A DNA stretch of 64,000 nt from Filobasidium wieringae. Its lineage: Eukaryota; Basidiomycota; Tremellomycetes; Filobasidiales; Filobasidiaceae. The position numbers and the translations under genes are program-made. The stretch is from contig BCIV01000008.1 of assembly GCA_001600055.1 (NCBI GenBank), positions 620,001 through 684,000 of the forward strand. Reading direction: 5' to 3'. Below are positions 24,331-36,434 of the stretch, piece after piece. The notes under the pieces were generated by a model. It ran no database searches, had not been told where the DNA came from, and saw only the letters and a program-made list of their open reading frames with translations. The first letter of the stretch is position 1. Each line of letters begins with the position of its first letter.

Positions 24331-26242
24331 GCGATATGAATCACCCGTCGATTCTGATGCATGATCATACTACTTAATTCTACTTACAATTGACTGTATG
24401 TTTCTCAAAACTCGGCCTTTTCCTGCCAGCAGCCGTAAGTACCAATACAGGAAAGCGATTGAAGATGGTCGTATCGTATGGTACATGTACATACCAATCG
24501 TTTGAACGGGAAGCTCTCGGATTGAAGCGATTGAATTGCGGTTGATGGCACGTCGCGGTTCAGCACAAGGGACGTGTGTTGCCGCTATGGTTTCGTGTCA
24601 ACGGGTATGAGGTGGGTAGCTTGGGGAGACGTTCTACTCTATAGCTTTAGCTTGTTTCTGATTTCTTGTTCCCTGCTTCCTCGGTAATCGTTACGATGCT
24701 GGACATTTTCCAAAGGAAGGGCCGTGCTTAGATCGAAAAGTGCGGATGGATAGCGCTAGTGTCACATCAGCACAGACCGCAAATCAGGGGTAGCGCGCGA
24801 TCCTCCGCGTTTCAGATGGGACTTTCTTTGGTCCGACTTCTTCAAATCCTTGGGCCTCTGCGGCCGATCGTATGCTGACATCCCCGGACAACACGAAACA
24901 AGGCAAAAACTCGAGACAACGTGTTGGTATAAGGAAGCCCAAAGAAACCGAACTCTTTGATAGTGCGTCTTCCAAAAACACAAAATAGGTAGGTACCCAG
25001 GGTCTGGCCAGTGTTGAGGGCAAGCATATTCTCGCTCGACGTGGTGCGTGCATCAGAAAGAAAGGAGGTGTTTTCATCGTTCGGAGTGCCAACTGCAGTA
25101 GAAAGGCGGTCCCCCACAATTGAGCTTCAGCCAATCCATCGGTGGATCGTCATCCACTCGATTTTCTCCGACTGACTCCGCTGTGTTCGTACATGTTACT
25201 GCTATGCTGCGATTGTTTTCACTGCGATTCAAGTGAAACGCCCTTGGACCATATTTCTTCCTTGTCGACCCAACCGTGAGCCTAGTTTTACATCTGTGTG
25301 ATATATAGCATATAGCATGACAAGCTCGTAAAGACGTTTGATAAGGTCAATAACAGAAGGTCCTGATCTATCAGCTTCGATCTTGTTCGTAGCCTCCTTC
25401 TGATGCTGCGTAGCTTCGTGTATGCGTGCGGCTCCTTCACCTCCCACGTCTGAGCTGTTCAAGTGCGTTCAACACATAGCTCCGGGCGTAGAAAACTCTT
25501 GAAATTGGTCCAAATCCCGATAGCGTCTCGCTGCAACACGACAAGGGTAAAGCTTGTTAAAGTAGATGATAAATAGGACCTTCAAGAGCGAGTATAAACA
25601 GGTAATAACCGGATGGGACACAACACCGGGCTCAGCGTGGGAAACGTTGAGCCATGGATAAGCGGGGCATACCCACGAGGCGCGAGCAATGAGACACGCA
25701 GGTCAAACTCGATCACGACCGCTGATCCATTTCGGAGATTTGGCATCAAGAGATATATGATATACCGGTTTAAACCATTCAATGCATCGCAGCTGGTCTC
25801 GATCTATCGGGAGAGAATTCCGTGCGACAAAGCGAAGGCAATCTTAGCTCTGCTTGGGCATACCCCGGTAGATATTCAGCTTCGATGCCGCCGCAGGTCC
25901 CCTCAAAAGACGGTTGGAAGGCATTGAATAATGCCGACTGCTCAAGAAATAGAACGGTCGAAGATCAAGTCCAGCACCATTTAATATCAGCTACTTGAAG
26001 TACCGCATCGTTCGGCCGGACCGTCAACCCGGTTGGCGACTCCTGCGAGTCGAAACGTCAACTGAACAGCAGACGTGCAAGTCTAGCGAAACATCCTTCG
26101 AGGCAACCGGTTCCCTTGCAATCGTCTTCGACGCGACTCCAAGGTGAGTCTATTTGGCGTACAACTTAGCTGACCCTAAACAAGGTCACGAAACTAGGAG
26201 GGCCAATATCGGCAGCCTTTGCCTTTGCTCTTGACGTGGATA

Positions 26243-26282
26243 GCGTAATAAGTTGGCCAAATATTTGGCCAAATTATTACGC
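26243..26282. repeat. 40-bp near-perfect palindrome
   Basis: The left half GCGTAATAAGTTGGCCAAAT is the reverse complement of the right half except at one position. There is no spacer: the axis lies between 26262 and 26263. The inner arms repeat TTGGCCAAAT. Such a structure can form a cruciform or hairpin, or bind a dimeric protein. No gene is near enough to explain it. Confidence 0.85.
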
Positions 26283-27662
26283 AATAATCCTCAGACCTGT
26301 CGCGCTACGATACGATTTTGCGTGTCGCAGGTCGACAAGTCTCAGGAAAGAGTTTCGACCCTCGTTCATCTGAAACACCTTGAGGCCGCAGGAAGTCATC
26401 ATACCTTGTGGATGTGCTTGCTGGACTGGTGCTGAGGCGCCGTTATCTGGAGGAATTTTGGCGGGGCAACAGTTATCCGGCCGATCGGTTCAAGGCCTTC
26501 AAGGCATATATATCGCGTCCATTAAATGAATGATGTGGAGGTCCGAGCTACCAAGAGGCCGGCAAGAGGAATATGTAGATCTGATGCAGGTTGTGTCATT
26601 GGAATCGCCAAGTCTCTATTGACTATCGAGGAGTTTTGAGGAGTTTCGGAATCCACGATCCCGGCTCACGAACTGGGGTTCTACTGAGATTGAAGACGGA
26701 AATAGTGATGATTTTCCAAGTCATATTACATGCTACATCGATAAACTAAGAAATTGGCGAAAGACCTTGACGAAGCCCACCCCGAACCCTTTCGCGTCCA
26801 CCGTGACTGGCAATTGACGAACCGAGACCGGGTGGACCAGAATCTATCGGAAGACGACAACAATCAATATCACAATCGGTCCGACTCATCGAACGACTGA
26901 ATGACTTACTTGACTGCGCACAATCTTGTATCGAAAAACGTTGGGAAATCATCAAAGGATCCGACTGCAGAGGTGTACGGTCCGACTACAATGCGCGATT
27001 GGGGATCAGCTAGGTATTGTTTAGACGGTAAGCATCTGGACTCACCGATACATCAACGGTTCGGTACCGATCCTGGAATCCGACGACTGGAGCTAGCCGT
27101 GCCTTTCTCGTTGGCTCGCCCTCGGTCTTGATGATTGCTGGACGTCAAGGAAAGATCGATCAGGACTTACTCGCGGTGTAGACGTCAGACTTGGTTGGCG
27201 CCGGTTAGCCAATGTCGAGCGGAAGCCGGAACTGCGAAGAGGAATGAGCAAGCGATGGGCTGGAGGAAACGCTCACTACGCTACTACACTACTACGCTCG
27301 ACGCCGTCTCTCCAATCTTCTAAAGGTTTCGAACTAGCCCCGGAGCCTTATAGGTGCTTACCTCCGCGTTCCGAAGCATAGAGGCACCGTACATGGGGAC
27401 TAATGGCCGAGAAACCTTTCTCGTCAGTGACCTCTGCCAAGGCGGCAATTCTCCCGGACTATTTCTACCCCTCGGGAGTGGCAGCTGTCAAAGCGAATCG
27501 ACCGCTTCCAAACGGACCTTGAGGCCATTTTGTTGTGTGTTGCGTGAAAAAGGGCTGGATCAATCTTCCGGTCAATGTCTCGCACCTCTCCAGCTTATAT
27601 GCCTGCCAGCAGGCCGCCCGTCACGTCAACTGGATCGCGTACTGCGAATCCATGTCGTCATC

Positions 27663-27781
27663 CGTATGATGATCATCGTCACAGTCGTCATGATCACCGT
27701 CACAACCGTCATGATCATCGCACAATCGTTTCTTTTTGGGGATCGACTTTCTGTGGGGATCGAGTTTCTTTGGGGATCGAG
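27663..27781. repeat. Two adjacent short tandem repeats
   Basis: At 27663-27723 there are about three imperfect copies of an 18-bp unit around GTCATGATCAYCGTCACA. Right after, at 27729-27781, are three copies of a 17-19 bp unit TTTCTNTGGGGATCGAG. Both lie just upstream of the plus-strand gene at 27999. Confidence 0.7.
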
Positions 27782-27998
27782 GCTGTGTGGATCGCTCGGT
27801 GCAGGCTTGAGTCAGCTGAGCAGATGAGCAGAGTAGCGTGTCACATGAATTATATCAACTTATACAACGTTATCACTCGTGCCCGTCTCTACGATCTCAA
27901 TGTTCTACAATCTCTAAGCTCTACGTCTCCATCTATATTCACCACTTGCTATACTGCTACTACAGCTACTACCTAGCTACCTACTACATCCTTTCGCA

Positions 27999-29837
27999 AT
28001 GTTTGAATGTCTCCTTCTTATTGTCGACCGAGATGATTTCCTTCAGCGTAAAGACGGCTCGAAGAAGGGACGAACTCCCCTTCCAAGAGGTGGCGGATCA
28101 ACACCAACCTTAGGCCAACGGTTGACCGATTTCCTTGGAACTACCTTTAATTTATCGCTCTCCCTTAATAAGGAACACGTCGAGGATGGGCTGTGTCACG
28201 GGGTGCTCGTTCAACTTTAGTCAATTACGGTTTCGTACGTTTTCGGTCGGTTCAGGTCGGTTCGGATATCGTTTGTAAGGATTCTCTCGCAGTTCGTTCG
28301 TTTGGTTCTAAGTCAAACTAGCACGCTAATGTAATGACCTTGCTCAACTAGCCGTAGCTAACCAATTATTATTGGTAAATTGATATTTTATATCGTCGCT
28401 TGAGTTCCCACTCAAGCCGTCTCATAACCTATCTCGACATTCCTCGTTCAAATACTCTACGGCCCCCTACGGTACGAACCGGGCCCGTGCGCTTCAGTAC
28501 CTTAGCACGCCTGGGATCGGCGCTAGCCACTCAACGAATACGGCATGCGCTTCCTCCAGGTGCCGAGTACTCTCTATTGTCCTCCTGTGACAGGCTGCTC
28601 AATGTAGTGGTTACAAGTCTTACAAGTCAGGCCCTCCACAAGATTTTCGCCATGGAGCACTTTCTGCGAACCTTGCCCCGCTTGAGAACATTGGTCATTT
28701 ATGCTGAAGGGAAAGAGCCTAAGGTCATGACGTTCAGGTAGGTTGGTAAATGTTCTGGGAGAGATGATGTTCTTATATATACAATCCCTAACAACAGGTA
28801 CAAGCAGCCTTACCCCTCGTTTCACCCTCACGCTCTATTCTCACATTTTGAAGATAGATGGGGGGATGTCTACCGGTTGGGCTCAAACTCTGTCACGGTT
28901 CATAAGGGTCACTTGAGGTGGGGCTCACTCAGAAAGCCAATGGTCATGCAAGCAAGAGGAATGTTCAAGAGGTCGTACCCACAAATGGTTGACACCCTCT
29001 CTACTGCCTTGCGGGCTGAAACCGGATATGAGAGTTTCTATCGGGAAAGTGGGGACCCGTAGTAAGTCAACCGTCAATTTGGTATCGATTCATGTTGATT
29101 TGATGATGTCGTCTGGTACCTGACTTCGTCAATTGCTTCCCTAGTAAGCTGTCATTGAAAGGCGCCACCGGTAAGGGCTTGAACGAAAAGGAGTTCATGA
29201 TTGTAAAAGAGGGGACAATCCACGGGAAGGGATGGGTAGAGGTCAATAACGGTAAGTGGCAAATGAATCTTGTGAGCCTGTTTATTGACTGGACCTTTGC
29301 TCAATTCAGGCAAGGCGTTCAGGGAATTCCTGACCAACAACAAGATTTACGATCAATTCGTATTTTCTAAGTGGATGCCGGACAGTCTCACAGAGGTTGG
29401 TGATCAGCCTATCGGTCATATGGGACTCGAACAACAATTGGGTAAGTGTGGCCAACGTGATTGTCCCTCACAAAGCTCTGACACCCTGCCGTTCTTGAGG
29501 TCCTATGAAGCCCTCCATGATCTCTACATCAGCTAGATGGGAGGCGGTCGAGTGGATGCTGGAAGAGGAAACCTCTGACGACTCTCCTACCGCTACCGCT
29601 CCTATCCCCCCTTCTACCGCTCCTCCCCCCGCTCATCCTCCTACCGTTCGGCACCCCCCTCCCCCTCCCCCTCACTTGCTAATGCCTACTCCAGGTTGGC
29701 GGAAACTGGAGCCAATCGTTAAAGTGGAAGACGAGGAAGTGGCTTTGACACTGTTTGCTGACGATAGGGTAAAGCGTAAGAGGGAGAAGAGCGGGGAGAA
29801 TACCGCGCCTCTCCCGAAGCGATCAGAATATATGTAA
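27999..29837 (+). CDS. Member B of an unrecognised gene family
   Basis: The 3' half is well supported: exons 28595-28737, 28798-29061, 29145-29251, 29310-29441 and 29533-29837 join in phase with canonical borders and end at TAA. They read FAMEHFLRTLPRLRTLVI, YKQPYPSFHPHALFSHFEDR, SVTVHKGHLRWGS, EFMIVKEGTIHGKGWVEV, FREFLTNNKIYDQFVF, then a Pro-rich tail and a basic end (DDRVKRKREKSG). The 5' exon probably starts at the ATG at 27999 (MFECLLLIVDRDDF ... TDFLGTTFNL) up to about 28190; its junction to 28595 was not resolved, and a missing exon is likely. No known family is recognised. Related to the minus-strand copy at 23570-24330. Its stop lies only 40 bp from the facing end of the white collar 2 gene. 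Confidence 0.5.
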
Positions 29838-29877
29838 TAATTATGATCGTGCAGTACAACAAGCATAGTACAAGGCT

Positions 29878-32277
29878 TCAATTCATGTCCATAAACCCCT
29901 GCTCGTAAGGTTCCATATCCATGTGCTGCGTAAGTCCGCCCTTATCGTCTTCTTTATCCTTGTCCTTGGGTTTGCGTCTAGGGATGTTTCCCGCATTTCG
30001 TTTTGCCCATCGAAGACCGCAGGCCTATTGCGAGATTGTAAGCAGCTGTTACTGCGCTGGAAAGTACCGCGAATTTACTTACATTGCAGAGAGTCTTGGG
30101 GCCCAAGGGACCCTAGAAAGGAAATGCATCGTCAGTCAGCCTAGCTATTCGGCTGCGAGGAGGCAGAACATCCTTACCTTTCGCCATTCCGGAGAATCGT
30201 TTCGTCCACAGTTGCGGCAAAGATACTCGGGGTTCTTGATCTTCTGCTTCTTCGCCTTCTTCTCATCAGACATGGCGGACATTGAAGGTCCAGCTTGATC
30301 ATGATATTGAAATTGCTGGATGTGCAAGGAATTTCCACCAGGCGAGGCTTGCCGAACAGCTGGGTTTGGTCGATCATCGTCCTCGTATCCGTCGTCTTCA
30401 TCGGATGACTCCATGTTACCCATATATGAAGTTTGCGGCGGGGCTGTTTTGTTAATCGGTACGCTCGGCCCCATCGTGCTACCTTGAGGACCAATATAAG
30501 AGGAACTTGCGACTTGATTTATATGAGCGCCTGGACGATCGGTACATCAGCCTCGAGAATAAACCGAATATAAATTGGTCAGACTTACGAGGTACATAAG
30601 GACGAGCTTGTAAATCCTGTGAAGCGTATTTAGCGAGATTATCCATTGCGAGTTGAGCTACAACTTACTCGTAATTCCTGTCGCAATCGCTCATTTTCCA
30701 TCTTGAGCTCAAGGAATGAATCCAACATCTTCGCTCCCCCATCGCCTTGACCTTGCCATTTCCTGCCCATTATCCAGAACGCTTTGCAAGAGCGCTCGTC
30801 GTCGTCTGCCGGATTCCGGCCTTCGTTTATTCCAGACTGAAACGTCTTTCGTTGAGCACGGGTGGTGCCCATCACACCGCCACCATCGAAGCCGCCATTA
30901 CTACCAGTAGAGTCGGGACTCCGAGGCTCATCATCATCGCCACCTAGAATTGACAAGTGATGTTATTAAGAACCGATCTAGACTGGACAGGGAAATACGT
31001 TCGAGCGTACCAAAGAATGGATGGCCTCTCAGTTCGAACAAAGTCTCCTTGCCATCCTTGTTTAGCATCCTAGTATAAGCGTTTAGCGTTTTGTTGGGGC
31101 CTGCAAAGCCACCCATTGGTACATTGTGTGGTATAGTAGGAGGGTCATAAGCGGACGTTCTTGAACTGCTGAGTTGATAGTGATGCTGTAGAGGTGGAGA
31201 TCCCAAACTTATCTCGCTCTGTGAAGCGATCGAGCTCCGGATGTTCTGCATTAATCGTGCAAGATCCATAGCTGACCGGGAGGAGAAACTACTTTAGTAC
31301 GTGAACAATGGAATAGCCGTGATTCCTCAAAACTCACGATATATCAGATCGGCCCAATCCTTTTCCTCGATCTCCTCAGGTTTGAATCCTAGCAGTTCAT
31401 GAGTAGCAGGAGAAGCGAACATAATCTTCCATCCACTTTGACCCTTCCCTGGACCAGTCTGAGGAGAAGGATCGTATGGCACCAGACACCAGACTGCAGC
31501 ACCCACTAGCTCTTGCATCAAGAGCTGAGGCCATCGCTTTCTTTTCATGAACTATGATGGAAGATAAGCTTAGCGAGATATCTCGACAATCAACTGTTAT
31601 AAAACGGGTCTACCAACTTCAAAAGTTTCTGGGTCAGCCGCACCTGGCACCAAACTTGATGGACCAGGCCCACCGGATGCAGAAGGTCCAGCCAATCCTG
31701 CCATTTGATCGTTGTAGCTGCCAATACTCTCAGCAGGGCTGGTGCCCTCTTGTTGTCCAATATTCATTGGATTGCCATATCCTGTCGTCATCCCACCCAT
31801 ACCCCTGCCCATCACGGGGTTTCCAGACTGTCCGATCTGTGTGGGCATCATATGCATGTTCATAGCTTGATTAATGCTGTTATTTCGAGCCTGTTGTGCA
31901 GCTTGTTGATCCGAAGCAGTCGATGATGGCACATTCACGCCGAGATTGTAAGGGTATTGATTGGTCGAGGATGTGCCCTGGTAATTGTCCATGGCATGCG
32001 GTATGTAAGAGGTACCTAGCCCACTCGTCATTGAAGCAGGATTATAAAAATTCGCGTGATTTTGCCCTCCAACACTTCCTGTCACAGGACCCTGGTTCCC
32101 TTCTTGGCCAGACGAGCCGCCGCTAGAGCTGCCGTTGTTTGAACCAGGGCCAGTAGTCATTCTCTTTTGTTCATGAGCCTGCAGCTGTTGTCGCTTCTTC
32201 TCAGGGAGTTGTAACGACAGTCGGAAGGGTCCGGACCCCGAGCTTGAAGCTTGAGGATTGTTCTGTTGTTGCTGCAT
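29878..32277 (-). CDS. CWC2: White collar 2 homologue: PAS and GATA zinc finger transcription factor
   Basis: Eight exons: 31618-32277, 31338-31551, 31011-31271, 30669-30943, 30589-30616, 30178-30530, 30083-30112, 29878-30024; 655 residues, all phases fit. After a Gln/Asn/Gly-rich N-terminus a PAS domain begins near residue 225 (WPQLLMQELVGAAVWCL, WKIMFASPATHELLGF, EEIEEKDWADLI). The C-terminus has one GATA finger of the C-x2-C-x18-C-x2-C type (CRNC ... GPLGPKTLCNACGLRW, about residues 583-612) followed by basic residues. PAS plus this finger is the signature of fungal WC-2, which pairs with the flavin photoreceptor WC-1 to switch on light-regulated genes and, in Cryptococcus, to control mating and UV tolerance. 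Two exons are only 28 and 30 nt, and the second splits the zinc finger. Confidence 0.93.
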
Positions 32278-32795
32278 GTGGCTATCCTATGTCGGGCTTG
32301 TTTGTAGGAAATATTTGACTTATTACTGTTTAGCAGATAAATTGTGTTATTAGCGATCTAGACATAGGGAAACGCATGAGCCAGAGATTTACACGCTTCC
32401 GTTTGTATCAAGAGAGACTCCAGTTTATCTTAAAATCTACTTGGATGCTACGGAGATATTGAACCGCTAATCTCGACTTGCGTAAGGTTCAAGGGAAAGC
32501 TTCGTGCGTTACTGCGCAGTGATGCTCGAGGTGCAGTCGGCTTGTTCGATTCGCAAGAAGTTCGGCTGGTCAAATAGGTCGAGTCTTCTATGTAAGATGC
32601 TCCAGAAGAATTAAGCCTACCCGATTGAAGAGGTTGTCAGTTGATATAGGAAGCACATTTGGGTCGTTCATTCCCCTTCCTTTGCTCGAATGCTTGCACT
32701 CACAGGTGAACGCTCGATCGAGAGTGATCGGCGACGCGTGAGAAAGCGTGTGGGGCCTGCTTGCAGCCGTGTGTGTGCATTGTTTCATCGGTAGT

Positions 32796-35700
32796 CTACA
32801 TTACGACCTGCGCAAAGTTTCCGTACAACGCAGACCGTACATTATAGTAGATTTCTCCTACGTTACCCTCCATCTCTATCTTTCCTTCGGCGGTCTTCCG
32901 TACTGCCACAACAGATGAACCCATTCCGGACCCAAGCTTGTCTCCACGCAACAGAGCCGGGACCCCTGGTCCACAGATAAGCATACCTTCACCCGCAAAC
33001 TCCGCTGGTATGGACATGGTTGATAGCTTAGCTTTAAGAGTGTTCAACCGCAAGTCACCGATGAACAGTGTCTGGGGCAAATGAGTTGGCGAGGTCTTGG
33101 CGAGTACCGACTGCGTGGTCGTGAGCGAAGTGTACGAGATTTCATTTGTACCCATTCTGCCAACGGCTTCTTCAGTAACATCGGCAATGACCTGCTGTTC
33201 GTCCTTGATGGGAAGTTCCAAGACCGGAATACTCATGTTTGCGCCTATGTGTATCTGCCCGCTGACCTTGGCCACCTCGTAATCCTCGAACTAGGCATTG
33301 GAGTGTGAGATCAGCACGAGTCAAGAGAAGGGCACATGTGAATACTACCTTTGACCATCGTCCTTGCACGTCTGTCATCAGGCTCTCACTCAATGAGATC
33401 GAATAACTTTGGGTCTGTTCACCTATCGTGACAATCTCATCTCTTCCCGGGGCATATATTTCCTTGGTCAGGTTGGTGATTGCATGCAGGTTCACCAGCA
33501 GGTCATCAGTCGCTTCTTCGTAAGATCGGATCATGATCTGACGTGTACGTTTTCGATCAATAAAACACAGAATTTACCATGGCTCCAAAATGACTCACCA
33601 ATTTTCGTGGATTTAGTTGGGGGATTATCGTCTTGATCGCTCGTCCATCGTGTTGCCCCTCCATATCCACGTAGAAGACCTCACAATTTAGTTGTATCTC
33701 GACATTTTCTTCCTCGTACTTTGAAGGAGGCTCGGGCGGTTCTTTCTGTAGTGTAATGTGGGATCAGAAAACTCGTATACCCACCTGTTGAGTTTCCGGG
33801 ACTTGCCTCCTTTTCCTCCTCCTCCTTCTTCTTCCGTTTAGCTTCTTTTACCTCATCACTCTCCTGATCCTCTTCGATTTCCCTCCCTTTTCTAACCCAT
33901 GCGCCAACATCGATACCCTCACCATATACGTCCACCCTTCTTCCTTTCCTTTCAACAAAGGGGAACATCCTGAACCTAGCCAACCCTGAGCTTCCCTGAT
34001 TGGTAGAAGCGAGGCCAGTAGACTTGAAGAACCCGGTAGTACGCACTTGCTGACCCTTGACATATATGTCAAAGGAGGTATTTCTGACATCGTCCGTCTC
34101 CATGAATGGGTTTCCTGCACCAGTGCCAGTCACCCCGATCTTCAGATTTCTACTGTCTGGTTCGTTCGGATCGAGTCCTCCGTCATCGTTTTCGCCGTCA
34201 TCCGAATCGTCCGAGTCACTCTCGAGATCGTCGGCCTCCAGCATTCTACGGCTCCTCTCTTTTGCAGCGACTGCTGCAGCCTCTTTCTCCCTCGCAAGTC
34301 TTTCGATCTCCAAGAAATCTTCCAGCTCTTGTCCTTGCAATGGGATCTTTCTGTTCAACCGGATTCGCATCGATACTCCCGCTCCACTCAATCCGCTTGG
34401 TTTCTCGTCGGGACGAGGGAATAGGCGAATACTGTCCCCTACTTTCCCCGTTCCGTATTTCCCCTGTTCTCCTTGAACCTCATTCCATCGTTCAAATATC
34501 TCCTGAGCCAGAGTTCCTTCTTCCGATCGTCCCGTCAGAATTAGCTTGACCGCGTGAGAACTGGCCATCCCGGCGAACAATCGACGAGAGAAACCGTAAT
34601 TCATGCTGATTGGCACGGCCAGGACGCATCTCGGTCCCCAGTTCAGATTCCTCGCTTCTTCTTCGTACTGTTCGATCGAATGGAAGAACCTCAAGTGCCT
34701 GAATTTCAATGCTCCGGTAGTCGCTTCCCCAGTCTCTTCCGGTAAAGGTCGTTTTCGTTTGTTCCCCGACCGGGCGTTATCAGCAGCACTTCCCAGGCCT
34801 TCATCCGAAGCGACGTTCCCACCCATCCATTCCATCAAACTTCGAGCGACTCGAACGGCCTCTTCTCCATTACGGGAGACCAAGCATAAAGGATAATTCC
34901 AGAGAGGTATTCTTGCTCTCATTGTTCCCACATGAGTAGCGGATTGCGAGATTTGATACGCCCAATGCTGATCCAGCAGAACAAGCAGTTCCAGCAGCCT
35001 CGGTGAGGGATCGACAGGAAACAGTATGCCCTCCCCTCTGCGCATAGAGTCGTTGATGAGATCCAGCAATCTTCCAACCCTATCTTTTACCTTGGCTCCC
35101 CGTCTCAAACTCCTTCCACCTTCTACCAAGAGCAAATCTGGACGGCCCAAGCCGCCCGAAGAGATGAGAGAAGGGGATAGCAGCACAGTCCCGTTCAGAT
35201 GTCGTTCAGTCGTGTGATTCAGACCTATGGCATATAGCAGAGTACCGGAGGTTGGCGAACGGAGTTTGAAGAGGGAGCCTCCCAAAGTTTGACCGGATGG
35301 ATGAGGAGTGAGGAGGAGATGAGAAAGCAAGCCTACGGACGTATGCCAAAGGTAGAGAATTCAGGCGACTGGGACTCGACGACAAAGTAAGAAGCTACTT
35401 ACCGCTTAGATGGATAGGCTGACTGTACCTGATGGCCTTGACTTGATCAAAGGCTTCGTTAATCTCTTCGGGCGTGCAGATGAATGGTCCTGTACACTCA
35501 TCCTCCTTGCTTTTTACTTTGGGCTCAACTTCGTTGATCCACCCTTCGGCTTCTTCAAGACACACGAGTCGTCCAATCTCTGCGGTAGGTTGGGTTGCAT
35601 ATACAGGACATTTCAGGTTCCAGTGCGTTCTTGCGTAAGGATATAAAGAGGTGTAGGAAGTGGGAGAGTGGGAAAGAAGTAGGAGATCGATCGACGGCGC

Positions 35701-35949
35701 GAGGCTGCAGAGTATGAAAGAAACCCTTCAAGCTCAGTTCGTGACTGATTCGCATACCTGGACTTACTCTCTGATCTTTCGTTGATAAGCCGAATCATAA
35801 CCATCCTCGCATGTCACCCTAGGATCGGCACCTCCCAAATCCAAGAGGATCTTAACGTCGTCAAGCTCGAGAAGGTATGATACTGGTGAGGTCGCTAGTG
35901 AAGAGCCGTGGGTTGTAGCGGACCCAGAAAGGGGGGTAAAGGTGATCAT
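32796..35949 (-). CDS. CFT2: CPSF100 / Cft2, cleavage and polyadenylation factor subunit
   Basis: Six exons: 35768-35949, 35403-35704, 33807-35332, 33599-33745, 33349-33537, 32796-33290; 946 residues. The intron after 33807 is GC-AG. The start MITFTPLSG ... YLLELDDVKILLDLGG opens the metallo-beta-lactamase fold. Where active nucleases have HxHxDH this protein reads LLLLSHSPTSY, so it lacks the zinc ligands, as expected for the non-catalytic partner of CPSF73. The beta-CASP part carries the acidic insert usual for this subunit. Then come NCEVFYVDMEGQHDGRAIKTI and PQLNPRKLIMIRSY, the conserved C-terminal module. It forms the core nuclease heterodimer with Ysh1/CPSF73 in mRNA 3'-end processing. 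Divergent from the TDA3-like gene. Confidence 0.92.
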
Positions 35950-36434
35950 ATCATAGGGCGGCCTGCGAGCTGCGAGGATTACTATAAAGTTGTGAGGCTG
36001 ATGTATGGTCTGTATCGTCAAGTCGGTCAAGCCTTGTCTGCCTCGAACGTCCCTACCGCTACCTGCCCTGAGTTTCAGGACACGGCAATATGGATATGCA
36101 TTTGAACCACTTTACAGAACGCATACGTTTGAGCCTCCACCTCGGTCTAGAATCTGGGCATAATTGTGTCCGTGGTCCGTACTTTCCCGAGTTCCCGATC
36201 AACGTGACTGCTGTTTCCACGCGAGGGAGATCCAATTATTCCCATATCCACCCACCTAGCACCTGTCAGCCAATGCAGCCAAAGTCTTCATCACAGTCTT
36301 CCATCTCGAGCTTATTATCACTTGGGCACAATACGATCAAACACTGCAAACTCTAGCTGAAATAGCTCACGTTCGCCACGACCACAATCACCGTTTCGCG
36401 CACTCTTCGTTACCTTATCAAGCATTACCATACC
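35950..36434. other. Divergent intergenic region CFT2 / TDA3-like
   Basis: 485 bp shared by two divergent starts. From about 36230 to 36420 the plus strand is C/A/T-rich, like a leader for the downstream gene. No clear TATA box and no gene seen. Confidence 0.35.

Larger units (their letters stand above)
24331..27998. other. Centre of accessory island, no supported gene
   Basis: About 3.7 kb without a recognisable protein on either strand; reading frames are short and biased in no clear way. Items listed separately are a 40-bp palindrome at 26243 and two tandem repeats at 27663-27781. From about 27840 to 27998 the plus strand becomes rich in C/T and short TAC/CTA triplet runs, which looks like the leader of the gene that starts at 27999. 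I saw no transposase or reverse-transcriptase motifs. Confidence 0.4.

Noticed and set aside
24784..25134. 116-codon minus-strand ORF in the island
   Set aside because: No start context, no similarity and no neighbouring exons in phase; a chance frame in gene-free DNA.
25613..25927. 104-codon plus-strand ORF in the island
   Set aside because: No recognisable domain or splice support, and an overlapping antisense frame is equally open.
22334..29840. LTR or other retrotransposon
   Set aside because: No reverse transcriptase, integrase or protease motifs and no long direct terminal repeats were noticed, so the island is not called a mobile element.
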